A DNA stretch of 64,000 nt from Streptomyces sp. A0642 (lineage in GTDB: Bacteria; Actinomycetota; Actinomycetes; Streptomycetales; Streptomycetaceae), in NCBI RefSeq assembly GCF_004795105.1, contig NZ_SSBL01000003.1, forward strand, positions 310,001 through 374,000, written 5' to 3'. The position numbers were made by a program, and so were the translations under genes. The stretch's first letter is position 1, and the number at the start of each line of letters is the position of its first letter. Below the pieces are notes generated by a model. That model made no database searches. It was not told the origin of the DNA and saw only the letters and a list, made by a program, of their open reading frames with translations. Positions 54,875 to 63,566 of this stretch are shown here, piece after piece.

Positions 54875-56356
54875 ATGACAGGCAGTCACAAGGGGGCCGC
54901 GGTCCGGGGAAGGGGAAGCCGTCTGCGCCGGACGGCCTTGATCGGGCTGTCCTTCCTCGTCCTGCTGGTCGCCGGGGCCGGCTGGGGCTATCTCAAACTG
55001 ACCGGCAGCATCGACACGTTCAGCGCCGACGGGATTTCCGGGGACCGGCCGCCCGACACCTCCGCGGGACAGAACGTCCTCGTCATCGGGTCGGACTCGC
55101 GAGCGGGCGACAACAGGGGTCTCGGCGGCGGCACGGGCGAGATCGGCCGATCCGACACCGCGTTCCTGCTGCACGTCTACGCCGACCACGAGCACGCCGT
55201 CGCGGTCTCCATCCCGCGTGACTCGCTGGTCGACATCCCGGCCTGCAAGAAGCCGGGGGGCGAGTGGACGACGCCTCAGCATCACGTCATGTTCAACGGG
55301 GCGTTCTCGGTGGGGGAGACCCCCGAGGGGAATCCGGCCTGCACCCAGAACACCGTCGAGCACCTCACCGGCCTGCGCGTCGACCACACCGTCGTGGTCG
55401 ACTTCGCCGGATTCTCCGCCCTGACCTCGGCCGTCGGCGGAGTCCCCGTCTGCCTTCCGCAGGACATCTACCAGCGCGACCTGAACCCCAAGCGGCACAC
55501 CCGCGGCGAGCGCGTCTTCGCCAAGGGGCCCCAGACGGTCTCGGGGCAGCGCGCACTCGACTACGTACGGATCCGGCACGGCATCGGCGACGGCTCCGAC
55601 ATAGGCAGGATCCAGAGGCAACAGGCGTTCGTGGGCTCCCTCATCAAGGAGGTGAAGTCGCGTGGACTGAACCCCACCACGCTGCTGCCCCTGGCCAAGG
55701 CGGCGACCGGTGCGATGACCGTCGACCCGGGCCTCGGTTCGGCCGACAAACTGCTCGGCTTCGCCCTGTCGATGAAGAACGTCGACCTGCACAACACCAA
55801 GTTCATCACCGTTCCGTGGCGCTACGAGGGGGCCCGCGTCGCCATCGTCGAGGCGGAGGCCGACGCGCTGTGGGCGACGCTCAAGGACGACCGCACGATC
55901 GACGGGCAGGACGCCGCGGGCACCGGCCGGGGCAAGAAGGCCCCACCGGGACCGGCTACTCGCTCCGCCGCCCCCGTCTCCGGCGCGGGCATCGATGTGG
56001 CCGTGTACAACGGCACCACGGTGACCGGACTCGCGGCCCGGGCGGCCGAGTTGCTGCGCACGCACGGCTTCACCGTCACCGGCACCGCCACCGCGGACTC
56101 CCAGGACCAGGCGCGCACCGTCGTCATCCACGGACCCGGCGGGCAGGGCGAGGCCGAGACCACGGCCCGGCTCTTCGGCGGCGCCCGCGTCGAGGAGTCC
56201 GGCACGGCCGGGATCCAGGTGATCGTGGGCCGTGACTACGCCGACAACCCCTCGCCCGCTCCCGCGTCCCCGACACCCGACGGCGTACCGTCCGGCGTCG
56301 CGGACAGGGCCCGCTCCGCCGACGACGACCCGTGCAGCGACCTCTCGTACGGCTGA
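54875..56356 (+). CDS. LytR-CpsA-Psr family ligase with LytR_C domain
   Basis: A 493-residue protein: N-terminal membrane anchor (about 20-42), the LCP catalytic domain (about 68-300) with [41 protein letters not shown] and conserved Arg/Asp residues that bind pyrophosphate and undecaprenyl donor, and a C-terminal LytR_C domain (about 370-460). LCP enzymes attach teichoic acid or other polymers to peptidoglycan outside the membrane. The last 40 residues overlap, on the opposite strand, the end of a GNAT gene by 121 bases. Start chosen at the ATG at 54875. Confidence 0.87.
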   Translation: MTGSHKGAAVRGRGSRLRRTALIGLSFLVLLVAGAGWGYLKLTGSIDTFSADGISGDRPPDTSAGQNVLVIGSDSRAGDNRGLGGGTGEIGRSDTAFLLHVYADHEHAVAVSIPRDSLVDIPACKKPGGEWTTPQHHVMFNGAFSVGETPEGNPACTQNTVEHLTGLRVDHTVVVDFAGFSALTSAVGGVPVCLPQDIYQRDLNPKRHTRGERVFAKGPQTVSGQRALDYVRIRHGIGDGSDIGRIQRQQAFVGSLIKEVKSRGLNPTTLLPLAKAATGAMTVDPGLGSADKLLGFALSMKNVDLHNTKFITVPWRYEGARVAIVEAEADALWATLKDDRTIDGQDAAGTGRGKKAPPGPATRSAAPVSGAGIDVAVYNGTTVTGLAARAAELLRTHGFTVTGTATADSQDQARTVVIHGPGGQGEAETTARLFGGARVEESGTAGIQVIVGRDYADNPSPAPASPTPDGVPSGVADRARSADDDPCSDLSYG

Positions 56357-56892
56357 AACCGCGGCGGCCGGTCCATCCGCAGTTGCAGCACGGGGTTGGC
56401 GGGCGGCGCGAAGCCGAACGCCTCGTACAGCCCCACGCCTTCGCCCGTGGCGTGGAGACCGACGGTGGCCACGCGTGTCTCTTCGCGGAACCAGGTCAGC
56501 AACGCGTCCACGCAGGCGCGGGCGTGCCCGCGCCTGCGCCGCCGCGGGTCGGTGCAGACGTTCGACACGTGCCCGCGCAGACCGCTGGGATCGGCCGGAC
56601 TCGGCGCGCGCCCGTCGCACGTCCCCACCGCACAGGCCACGACGCCCAGTTCCGGGTCCTCGACGACGAAGGCGCCGAACTCGTCGGCCCGGGGAATGCG
56701 GCCGGCGAACCAACGGGCCGCGTCCGCCCGCCACGGCGCACGGTCGTCCCCGACCTCCTTCCCCATGCTCGCCAGCATCAGTGCCCGCAGCCGTACCAGT
56801 GCGGCGACATCGGCGGGCGTCGCACGGCGTACACACACCGGGTGGTCGTGCGGGGCTCGTGAGTCCGTTCGGCCGGTGCTCGCCGTGGTCAT
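56236..56892 (-). CDS. GNAT-family N-acetyltransferase
   Basis: A 218-residue protein with an acetyl-CoA-binding core: [20 protein letters not shown] at the start, then [20 protein letters not shown] (the pyrophosphate loop R/QxxGxA variant) and [14 protein letters not shown]. The fold ends near residue 180; a further ~38 low-complexity residues extend into the region antisense to the LytR gene. The start follows GGGAGGACCTC. Substrate unknown. Codon bias in the tail is weaker than in the core. Confidence 0.8.
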   Translation of the reverse strand: MTTASTGRTDSRAPHDHPVCVRRATPADVAALVRLRALMLASMGKEVGDDRAPWRADAARWFAGRIPRADEFGAFVVEDPELGVVACAVGTCDGRAPSPADPSGLRGHVSNVCTDPRRRRRGHARACVDALLTWFREETRVATVGLHATGEGVGLYEAFGFAPPANPVLQLRMDRPPRFQPYERSLHGSSSAERALSATPDGTPSGVGDAGAGEGLSA

Positions 56893-57157
56893 GAGGTCCT
56901 CCCGTGCGGTTCGTCGTACTCGTATCGGCCAAGAACAATCGATTGGCTGACAATCACACCGTAATTCGTGCGGCCCCGGGCATCGGGCGGCCGAAATCAG
57001 TCACATCCCCAAAATAGCGATCGCGGCCCACGGGTCGGGTGCTGGTTTGCCATGCTGTCGCCGTACGCCTGCCGATGATGCACTGAATCCGAGACCTCAA
57101 GACGGCTCCGGCCTGCGAACTCAACGTCATGAGGCTCACTGGTGAGAGAAGTGATCG

Positions 57158-57781
57158 ATGCCCACCGAGCACGCTGACAACCCCGGGGACGAGTCCTCCG
57201 GGGCCGCTGCGAACGACGCCCTGGCCCTGAAGATCCTGGTCGCAGGGGGGTTCGGGGTCGGCAAGACGACGCTCGTCGGCGCGGTGAGCGAGATCAGGCC
57301 CCTGCGTACGGAGGAACTCCTCAGCGAAGCCGGACAGTCGGTCGACGACACCGACGGCGTCGCCCAGAAGACCACCACCACCGTCGCCATGGACTTCGGA
57401 CGCATCACCATCAGGTCCGGACTCTCCCTGTACCTGTTCGGCACTCCGGGCCAGGACCGGTTCTGGTTCCTGTGGGACGAACTCTCCCAGGGCGCCCTGG
57501 GAGCCGTCGTTCTGGCCGACACCCGGCGGCTGGAGGACTGCTTCCCGGCGGTCGACTACTTCGAGCACCGCCGGATCCCCTTCGTCGTCGCCGTCAACTG
57601 CTTCGCGGGTGCCCGTTCGTACGGCGAAGGGGACGTTTCCCGCGCCCTCGACCTCGACCCCGGAACGCCGGTGGTGCTGTGCGACGCCCGAGACCGCGAC
57701 TCGGGCAAGGAAGTCCTGATCCGGATGGTCGAGTACGCGGGCCGGATGCACACCGCACGGCTCCTGGACTCGGTCGGCTGA
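57158..57781 (+). CDS. cvnD: CvnD-type small GTPase/ATP-GTP-binding protein
   Basis: A 207-residue Ras/MglA-like GTPase. The P-loop GGFGVGKTT is at residues 30-38, a Thr-rich switch region reads QKTTTTVAMDFG, the G3-like LFGTPGQDRFWF follows, and VAVNCFAG sits where the base-specificity motif is. This is the CvnD signature. It is the fourth member of conservons but stands alone here, followed by a CvnB-type gene. It may partner the orphan CvnA/CvnB/CvnC set at 47.6-51.1 kb. The ATG follows GAGAGAAG. Confidence 0.87.
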   Translation: MPTEHADNPGDESSGAAANDALALKILVAGGFGVGKTTLVGAVSEIRPLRTEELLSEAGQSVDDTDGVAQKTTTTVAMDFGRITIRSGLSLYLFGTPGQDRFWFLWDELSQGALGAVVLADTRRLEDCFPAVDYFEHRRIPFVVAVNCFAGARSYGEGDVSRALDLDPGTPVVLCDARDRDSGKEVLIRMVEYAGRMHTARLLDSVG

Positions 57782-57799
57782 GCCGTTATGGCCTGATCT

Positions 57800-57824
57800 C
57801 GCCCCGCTGTCGCGCAGCGGGGCG
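57800..57824 (+). terminator. Hairpin between cvnD and second cvnB
   Basis: A perfect 10-base stem (CGCCCCGCTG with CAGCGGGGCG) with a TCGCG loop, in the 119-base gap between the two genes. It could be a terminator, or an attenuator that limits expression of the second gene. Confidence 0.65.
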
Positions 57825-57900
57825 CTTGCCCGTACGTGACCGGTGCGTAAGGCTTGCGCGCAAGCGGGGCACGGGGAACGTAGGAACGGGGAGGAACAGA

Positions 57901-58314
57901 ATGGCACTGGACAGGGGACTCGACTGGCTGCTCGACGATCTCACCAGCCGGGTGGAGCACATACGGCACGCCCTGGTGCTGTCGAACGACGGCCTGGTGA
58001 CGGGGGCCAGCAGCGGACTGGCACGCGAGGACGCGGAGCACCTCGCCGCCGTCTCGTCCGGACTGCACAGTCTCGCCCGCGGGTCGGGACGTCACTTCCG
58101 TGCCGGGAAGGCCCGGCAGACGATGGTGGAGTTCGACGAGGCACTGCTCTTCGTGACGGCCGCCGGAGACGGCAGCTGCCTGTGCGTGCTGAGTGAGGCC
58201 GAGGCCGATGTGGGGCAGGTGGCGTACGAGATGACGCTGCTGGTCAACAGGGTCGGGGAGCATCTCGGTGTGGCCGCGCGGCAGGACGGGAGCGTGGGGG
58301 TCAACCGGGTCTGA
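57901..58314 (+). CDS. cvnB: Second CvnB-type roadblock/LC7 protein
   Basis: A 137-residue paralogue of the protein at 50221-50658. It shares REDAEHLAAV, GRHFRAG, RQTMVEFDE and DGSCLCVLS with it. It follows a CvnD-type gene, an order reversed from normal conservons (A-B-C-D). It probably forms a module with that GTPase, like MglB with MglA. It begins with the ATG at 57901 after GGGGAGG. Confidence 0.85.
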   Translation: MALDRGLDWLLDDLTSRVEHIRHALVLSNDGLVTGASSGLAREDAEHLAAVSSGLHSLARGSGRHFRAGKARQTMVEFDEALLFVTAAGDGSCLCVLSEAEADVGQVAYEMTLLVNRVGEHLGVAARQDGSVGVNRV

Positions 58315-58427
58315 GCCCGCTCGGTGGGGCCGCTCGGCCGGGAGTTATCCACAGGCCGGGCGGCAGTCGCCCTTCCCGGGCTACCGTGGTCACGGAGAGT
58401 ATTCGGGTCTCACGGGGGAGTTACGTC

Positions 58428-59708
58428 ATGCCGATGACGGAAGCGGCGCGCGATGACGGCGGTCACACGATCGGCGCGAGCAGGGCGGCCGCGGAACTGG
58501 AGCTCAGGCGCGGAGAGTTCGCCCTGGCCGTCCATCTGGGCCTCGTTCAGGTGGACGCCGGCCGGGGCGACGGGCGGGCCAGGGTCCGGCAGGAGGAGAT
58601 CGACCGGCTCAGATCGCGGGACGGATTCCCGGAAGCGCTGCGGGAGCGCGTGCGCACCGTGGGGACCGCCGAAGGGGCCAAGGCGCTCGGCATCAGTCCG
58701 GTCCGCTTCTCCCGGTTGGCGCGCGCGGGGTGCCTCACGCCGGTCGCGTTCTACCTCAACCGCTACCGGGCGGTGGTGTGGCTCTACCTCGCGCAGGAGC
58801 TGGGCGTACTGGCCGAGGGGTCGCCCGGCCTCCTGCGGGGGAACAGCCCGCCCTGGATGCGCAGGCTGCTGGACGCGGGCAGGGACTGCCGGCCCCGCAA
58901 CTGGCGCGCGCGTCGCACCGAGCTGCTGCTGGCCCTCACCGACGATCCCTGGGCGCGTGCGGCGGTCGTGGCGGAATCGCTGGACCCGGTCCAACTGGCC
59001 GAGGTCGTGGGCGATCCGTACGAGCGCGCCTACCTCGCCAGGATCCGGCCCGCGCCGGTGTTCGGCCGAGGGGGCTCGGCTGCCGGGCGGGAGGCGATGG
59101 CCCAGCTGATGCTCGCCGACGAACCGGACGAGATCCTGTGGCGTCGGGTCACCCTCGGGATGGAGCTGGACAACGCCCGCGAGCTGCGCGGGGCCCCGCG
59201 CCCGGGGGAGCGGGCTTCGACCGAACCGATGGGGTCGCCGGCCTCGATGGGGGCGCCGGCACGGACGGAGCCAGCGGGCTCTGCGGGTCCGGCGGGTCCG
59301 GTGGGTTTGGTGGGTTTGGTCGAGCCGGCGGGGTCGGTTGGAGTCACCGAACCGGGGGGTCCGGCGGGGTCGGTGGGTGCGACCGAACTGGGGGGTCCGG
59401 TGGGGTCGGTGGGTGCGACCGAACTGGGGGGTCCGGCGGAATCGGTGGCCGAGACGGAACCGGCTAATCCCGCGTGCGCGCCGTCGGAAGGGTCCGAGCA
59501 GGGCCCGCGGGAGAGCGGCCGGCCGGACGGTGCGGGCAGCGGCGGTGGCGGCGCGCCGAGGCTGCTCGCACGGTTGCGCCTTCGCAGACCCCGCGCGAGC
59601 CGACGCCCACGCCCTCCGCGGGCAGCCGGCGGCAGGAGTAAACCACTCGTCACCGATGCCCGGACCAGGCATTCTTTGCCTCATGCTGATCAGGGAAGCC
59701 ACCACTGA
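58428..59708 (+). CDS. DUF6397 family protein with tandem 12-residue repeat
   Basis: A 426-residue protein with an N-terminal DNA-binding-like part (TEGxA: EALRERVRTVGTAEGAKALG then SPVRFSRLARAGCLTPVAF) typical of DUF6397, a family I know from Streptomyces without a function. Beyond residue 265 it is low-complexity, with four tandem 12-residue units of the type GGPAGSVGATEL and then a basic tail. The start at 58428 follows GGGGGAG. Its stop overlaps the start of the next GNAT gene by 26 bases. A DnaA-box-like TTATCCACA lies at 58345-58353 upstream of it. Confidence 0.75.
   Translation: MPMTEAARDDGGHTIGASRAAAELELRRGEFALAVHLGLVQVDAGRGDGRARVRQEEIDRLRSRDGFPEALRERVRTVGTAEGAKALGISPVRFSRLARAGCLTPVAFYLNRYRAVVWLYLAQELGVLAEGSPGLLRGNSPPWMRRLLDAGRDCRPRNWRARRTELLLALTDDPWARAAVVAESLDPVQLAEVVGDPYERAYLARIRPAPVFGRGGSAAGREAMAQLMLADEPDEILWRRVTLGMELDNARELRGAPRPGERASTEPMGSPASMGAPARTEPAGSAGPAGPVGLVGLVEPAGSVGVTEPGGPAGSVGATELGGPVGSVGATELGGPAESVAETEPANPACAPSEGSEQGPRESGRPDGAGSGGGGAPRLLARLRLRRPRASRRPRPPRAAGGRSKPLVTDARTRHSLPHADQGSHH
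59319..59462. repeat. Four tandem 36-bp units in the DUF6397 gene
   Basis: Four units of exactly 36 bases encode the peptide repeat GGPAGSVGATEL with variation at the ends. The inner two copies differ at a single base (Ala to Val). Being in frame, unit gain or loss would keep the reading frame. Confidence 0.9.
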
Positions 59709-60171
59709 GGACTGGCCCGCCATCTGGCCGTTCTTCCACGAAATCGTCGCAGCGGGCGAGACGTTCACCTACCCTCTCGATCTCGGCGAGCGCGAAGCCC
59801 TGGACTGGTGGCTCCTGAAGCCCCCGAACCGCACCGTCGTCGCCGTCGACGAGGACGGCGGCGTCCTGGGCACGGCGAAGATGAACAACAACCAGATGGG
59901 CAACGGCTCGCACATCGCCAGCGCCAGCTACATGGTCGACCCCCGGCACGCCGGAAAGGGCGTGGGGCGTGCTCTGTGCACGTACTCGATCGACTGGGCC
60001 CGAACGGCCGGATTCCGCGCCATGCAGTTCAACGCGGTGGTGGAGGGGAACGCCGCCGCGGTCGGCCTCTACCGCTCACTCGGCTTCGACGTTCTGGGGA
60101 CTCTGCCGGAGGGGTTCCACCACCCGAAGAAGGGGTTCGTGGGACTGCACATCATGCACCGGCCGCTCTGA
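59683..60171 (+). CDS. GNAT-family N-acetyltransferase, pat-like
   Basis: A 162-residue enzyme. REATTEDWPAIWPFFHEIVA opens it, with VDPRHAGKGVGRALCTYSI as the acetyl-CoA loop and GFRAMQFNAVVEGNAAAVGLYRSLGFDVLG as the C-terminal core. It acetylates an amine of unknown identity. The ATG at 59683 is 26 bases within the end of the DUF6397 gene, so the two are likely translated together. Confidence 0.85.
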   Translation: MLIREATTEDWPAIWPFFHEIVAAGETFTYPLDLGEREALDWWLLKPPNRTVVAVDEDGGVLGTAKMNNNQMGNGSHIASASYMVDPRHAGKGVGRALCTYSIDWARTAGFRAMQFNAVVEGNAAAVGLYRSLGFDVLGTLPEGFHHPKKGFVGLHIMHRPL

Positions 60172-60419
60172 CGGACCGGCCGGGGGCGGTGGCTGGGGAG
60201 CGCCCGTGGGCACGTTCCGGTGCGGGGTGCTCACTTCGCGCCACCGCCGGGGCGGACCGGGCGCAGGCGGGCGTGTCCGTGTTGCCCCAACCGGCGACGA
60301 TGTGCGACCAGTTGTGACTCCGAATGGGTCGTGGGGCGGGTGCACACAGGGGGGAAAGGGGCAGTACTGTGCGCCCCACCGCCCATTCGGGCGATGAAAC
60401 ATTTGCGGAGGAAGAATCC

Positions 60420-61046
60420 ATGACCATACCCAGGAGATCGTGGCGCGCTGCGGGAACCCTCGCCGCCGTCACGATGGCCGGTCTGACCGGTGCGGTTCTC
60501 GCCGCCGGTCCGGCCGCAGCTCACACCCCCACCTGGGACGTGACCTGTACTGAAGTGAGCCTGCACCTGACCCAGTACAACGGGGGCGTCACCAACCAGG
60601 TGACCGTCACCGTCGACGGAAAGGACCTCCTGCCGACGGAGACCTTCGGTACGGGGCTCGACCGTACGATCGCTCTGCCTGAGCACGACAAGGCGCTGAC
60701 GGTCCGTCTGGTCGTCAAGGCCGGCGACGGCGAGCGGTTCTCCCGCGACGAGACCAAGCAGGCCCCGGTCTGCGAGGAGACGACGCCGAAGCCCACCCCG
60801 ACGCCGACCGAGACGAAGCCGTCGGCGACGCCCACCACGGCGACGCCCACGCCGACCGCCACTCCCAGCGAGACCGCTTCGTCGTCTGCGCCCGCCGCAG
60901 CCACGCCGAGCCCCAGCTCGCCGGATCTGGCCGAGACCGGTTCGTCGTCCGCCACCCCGATCATCGGTGGTGCGGCTGTCGCCGTACTGCTGGCCGGCGG
61001 CGGCATCATGTGGTCCGTGCGCAAGCGTCGCACCGCACAGCACTGA
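60420..61046 (+). CDS. LAETG sortase substrate surface protein
   Basis: A 208-residue secreted protein. An Arg/Arg signal (RRSWRAAGTLAAVTMAGL) leads to a short mature domain (about 36-110) with two Cys (CTEVSLHLTQ and CEETT) that may bond. A Pro/Thr/Ser-rich stalk (about 125-175) comes before LAETG, a hydrophobic helix and a KRR tail: the class E sortase signal LAxTG. It would be anchored to the peptidoglycan. Similar proteins are associated with aerial hyphae or adhesion, but the function here is unknown. Start at 60420 after GGAGGAAG. Confidence 0.85.
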   Translation: MTIPRRSWRAAGTLAAVTMAGLTGAVLAAGPAAAHTPTWDVTCTEVSLHLTQYNGGVTNQVTVTVDGKDLLPTETFGTGLDRTIALPEHDKALTVRLVVKAGDGERFSRDETKQAPVCEETTPKPTPTPTETKPSATPTTATPTPTATPSETASSSAPAAATPSPSSPDLAETGSSSATPIIGGAAVAVLLAGGGIMWSVRKRRTAQH

Positions 61047-61091
61047 CGTAGTGCGGCGGCCCGGGCGCACCGAGCGCGTCCGGGTCCGTCC

Positions 61092-61134
61092 GAGGGGCGT
61101 GCCGTGTCCTGTGGGACGCAACGGCACGCCCCTC
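61092..61134. terminator. Bidirectional terminator after surface protein gene
   Basis: A perfect 14-base stem (GAGGGGCGTGCCGT with its complement at 61121-61134) and a 15-base loop that has its own small stem. It ends on the stop codon of the convergent SpoIIE gene. Confidence 0.85.
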
Positions 61135-63349
61135 AGCTCTGTCCGGCGCCGGGGCCGGCAGGGCCCGGGCGCTCGCGCCCGGTGGGGTGCGGGCCGGTTC
61201 GGCGGATGAGGTCCACCGGCTCCCCGGCGTCCCGGTGGACCGGGGGCGTCGTGGGCGGTGCCGCCGGCCCGATCTCGCACCAGACCGCTTTGCCCTCGCC
61301 GCGGGGCTCGATGCCCCAGCGCGTGGTGACGGCGTCCAGGAGCAGCAGCCCCCGGCCCGAGGTCGCGGTCTCACCGGGTGTGCGGCGCCGGGGCCACACG
61401 CTGGAGCGGTCCTGGACCGACAGCCGGATCCGCCGCACCGGTTCCGGCAGTACCTCGAGGGTGAGCACGGCCCCACCCTCCGTGTGCAATAGCACATTCA
61501 CGAGCAGTTCACCGGTCACCAGCTCGGCGTCGTCCGCGAGTTCGGCCATGTTCCAGTCGGTCAGGGCCTGGCGCACGATCGTCCGGGCGTCCGAGAGCCC
61601 CTCCGGATCGGCCTGATGGATGTACTGGTGCAGCCGCGGCGCTCGCGGAGACCCCGGGTCGGGGCTGCGCCGCAGCACGAGCAACGCGACGTCGTCTCCC
61701 GAGCCCCAGCGTTCCCACAGCCGGTCCGACAGATGGTCGGCGAGCGCCTCCGCCCCCGCCGGTCCCGCGCTGACCTCGTCGATGAGCGTGCGCACGCCCG
61801 CATCGATGTCGTTGCCCGGCTCCTCGACCAGTCCGTCGGTGTACAGGACCAGCGTCTCGCCCGGGACCAGGTCCAGCCGGGTCTCCGGGAACTCCTCGTC
61901 GTCGAAGGCGGTCGCGATGCCCAGCGGAACACCGCCGCGCACCTGCGGGCTGCCGACCCGGCCGTCCATGTGGCGGATCAGCGGCCCGAAGTGGCCGGCC
62001 CGCACCACCCGCACGGTGCCGCTCACCAGGTCGACCTGAGCGTATGTGCAGGTCGCGAACCGGTCCGTGTCCAGCTCGGCGAGAAAGCGCGAGGCCCGCG
62101 CCAGCACGGTCGCCGGCGGATGCCCCTCGGCGGCGTACGCACGCAGCGCGATGCGCAGCTGACCCATGATGGCCGCCGCATGGGTGTCGTGCCCCTGCAC
62201 GTCCCCGACCACGACGCCGATGCGGTTCTTGGGCAGGGCGATCACGTCGTACCAGTCGCCGCCGACCTGGCGGCCGCTCCAGGCCGCGTGGTACCGGACG
62301 GCGATCTCGCCACCTTCGATCTCCTGGATCCGGCGCGGCAGCATCGCGGACTGGAGCCCGGTGGCGAATTCCCGTTCCTCGTCGAAGAGCGTCGCCCGTT
62401 GCAGGGACTGGGCGACGATCGCGGCGAGCCCCAGACAGAGGTTGCGTTCGTCGGCGGTGAAGGCGATGCGTTCGCGGTAGAAGAGCGCGAGGGCGCCGAG
62501 GGGCCGGGCCTGGGCGACCAGCGGCAGATAGGCCGCCGCCTGGAACTTGAGCTGCCCCACGAAGGCATCGAGCACCGGATAGCGCCGGGCGAGTGCGCCG
62601 AGTGAACTCACGAACCGCGGCCTTCCGCTCAGGACGGTGTCGGCGAGCGGGAACTGCGGGTCGAGCCGCCCTGCGCGCAGCTCGTCGACGACCTCCAGCG
62701 AGTCGCCGCTCAGGGCGACGACATTCAGCGCGCTGTTGTCCATCAGGCCCAGGGCGAGCCCGTCGGCGCCCAGCCGCGCCAGGCCCCCCGGTCCGGTCAG
62801 CGCAGCCGTCACATCGTCGACCGTCACCGCCCGTGACAACGCACTGGTGGTCCGCTCGACGATGTCGGTCTGCCGCTGACGCCGCTTTTCCAGATTCCGC
62901 ACGAAGGCCGAATGGGTGACCTCCGCCGTCGCGTCGCGCACCAGACCGATGACCCGGTGGGCCCGGCCGTCGTCGCCCCGCAGAATGCGTGCCTGCACAT
63001 GCGTCCACTGATCACCGCCGTCGGGCAGCGGAACCCGGAAGTGCACGCTGTACGAGGCCCTCCCGCCCTTGATGGCCTCGTCGATCGCCTCGTCGAGACG
63101 GACCTGCTCCGCCGGGTCGAGGAGGTCCCTCAGGGACTCGGGCCGTGAGTCGAAAGCGGCCGGATCCAGGCCGAAGACCAGCAGCCCCGGCTCGTCGATG
63201 TCCAGCGTCCGGGCGTCGAGATCCCACTCGAAACTGCCCGCGCGGTTGAGGGCGAGCCGCTCGGCCGTCGCCGTCTCGCCGCTGTCCGCGCTCCCGCCCG
63301 GCAGGCGGGGCGGACCTGGGACGATCGGGGGCCGGTCGTGATCGGTCAT
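61133..63349 (-). CDS. PAS-GAF-SpoIIE phosphatase with histidine-kinase-like ATPase
   Basis: A 738-residue cytoplasmic regulator: PAS (about 30-150, with FEWDLDARTLDIDEPGLLVF), GAF (about 165-330), PP2C/SpoIIE domain (about 350-570) with GGDWYDVIALPKN and VVGDVQGHD, and a C-terminal anti-sigma-type ATPase (about 600-700: ELVTGELLVNVLLHT and SGRGLLLLDAV). Such fusions control anti-sigma antagonists in response to internal signals. The ATG at 63349 is likely the start. No sigma or antagonist gene is adjacent. It is a longer version of the protein at 20495-22357. Confidence 0.88.
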   Translation of the reverse strand: MTDHDRPPIVPGPPRLPGGSADSGETATAERLALNRAGSFEWDLDARTLDIDEPGLLVFGLDPAAFDSRPESLRDLLDPAEQVRLDEAIDEAIKGGRASYSVHFRVPLPDGGDQWTHVQARILRGDDGRAHRVIGLVRDATAEVTHSAFVRNLEKRRQRQTDIVERTTSALSRAVTVDDVTAALTGPGGLARLGADGLALGLMDNSALNVVALSGDSLEVVDELRAGRLDPQFPLADTVLSGRPRFVSSLGALARRYPVLDAFVGQLKFQAAAYLPLVAQARPLGALALFYRERIAFTADERNLCLGLAAIVAQSLQRATLFDEEREFATGLQSAMLPRRIQEIEGGEIAVRYHAAWSGRQVGGDWYDVIALPKNRIGVVVGDVQGHDTHAAAIMGQLRIALRAYAAEGHPPATVLARASRFLAELDTDRFATCTYAQVDLVSGTVRVVRAGHFGPLIRHMDGRVGSPQVRGGVPLGIATAFDDEEFPETRLDLVPGETLVLYTDGLVEEPGNDIDAGVRTLIDEVSAGPAGAEALADHLSDRLWERWGSGDDVALLVLRRSPDPGSPRAPRLHQYIHQADPEGLSDARTIVRQALTDWNMAELADDAELVTGELLVNVLLHTEGGAVLTLEVLPEPVRRIRLSVQDRSSVWPRRRTPGETATSGRGLLLLDAVTTRWGIEPRGEGKAVWCEIGPAAPPTTPPVHRDAGEPVDLIRRTGPHPTGRERPGPAGPGAGQS

Positions 63350-63566
63350 GCATGCTCCGAAGATCGTCCGGCGGGGCTGCCGTGGAGGTGACTCAATTGT
63401 CCGGCGGGTCCGTCGCCGCTGCCACACCGGAAACCCGTCGTGCGGTGCAGTGGCCGGGCAGCCACCCCCCTCCTGCCGTCCGCTCCGGACCGCCGCGCAC
63501 AATGGCAGCTGAAGATCGTCCGTGACCGGCGGACGGTACGGCACTGGGGCTGACCGGAGCGCACGC

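Noticed and set aside
53903..56953. Very long minus-strand open frame covering terD and the region antisense to the LytR gene
   Set aside because: Only its last 191 residues look like a protein (TerD, with its own start and ribosome binding site); the rest lies antisense to the LytR gene and has the composition of a shadow frame.
58345..58353. TTATCCACA, a perfect DnaA box, as a sign of a replication origin
   Set aside because: A single box with no cluster, no dnaA or dnaN, and no AT-rich element; it is most likely a chance or a local regulatory site.
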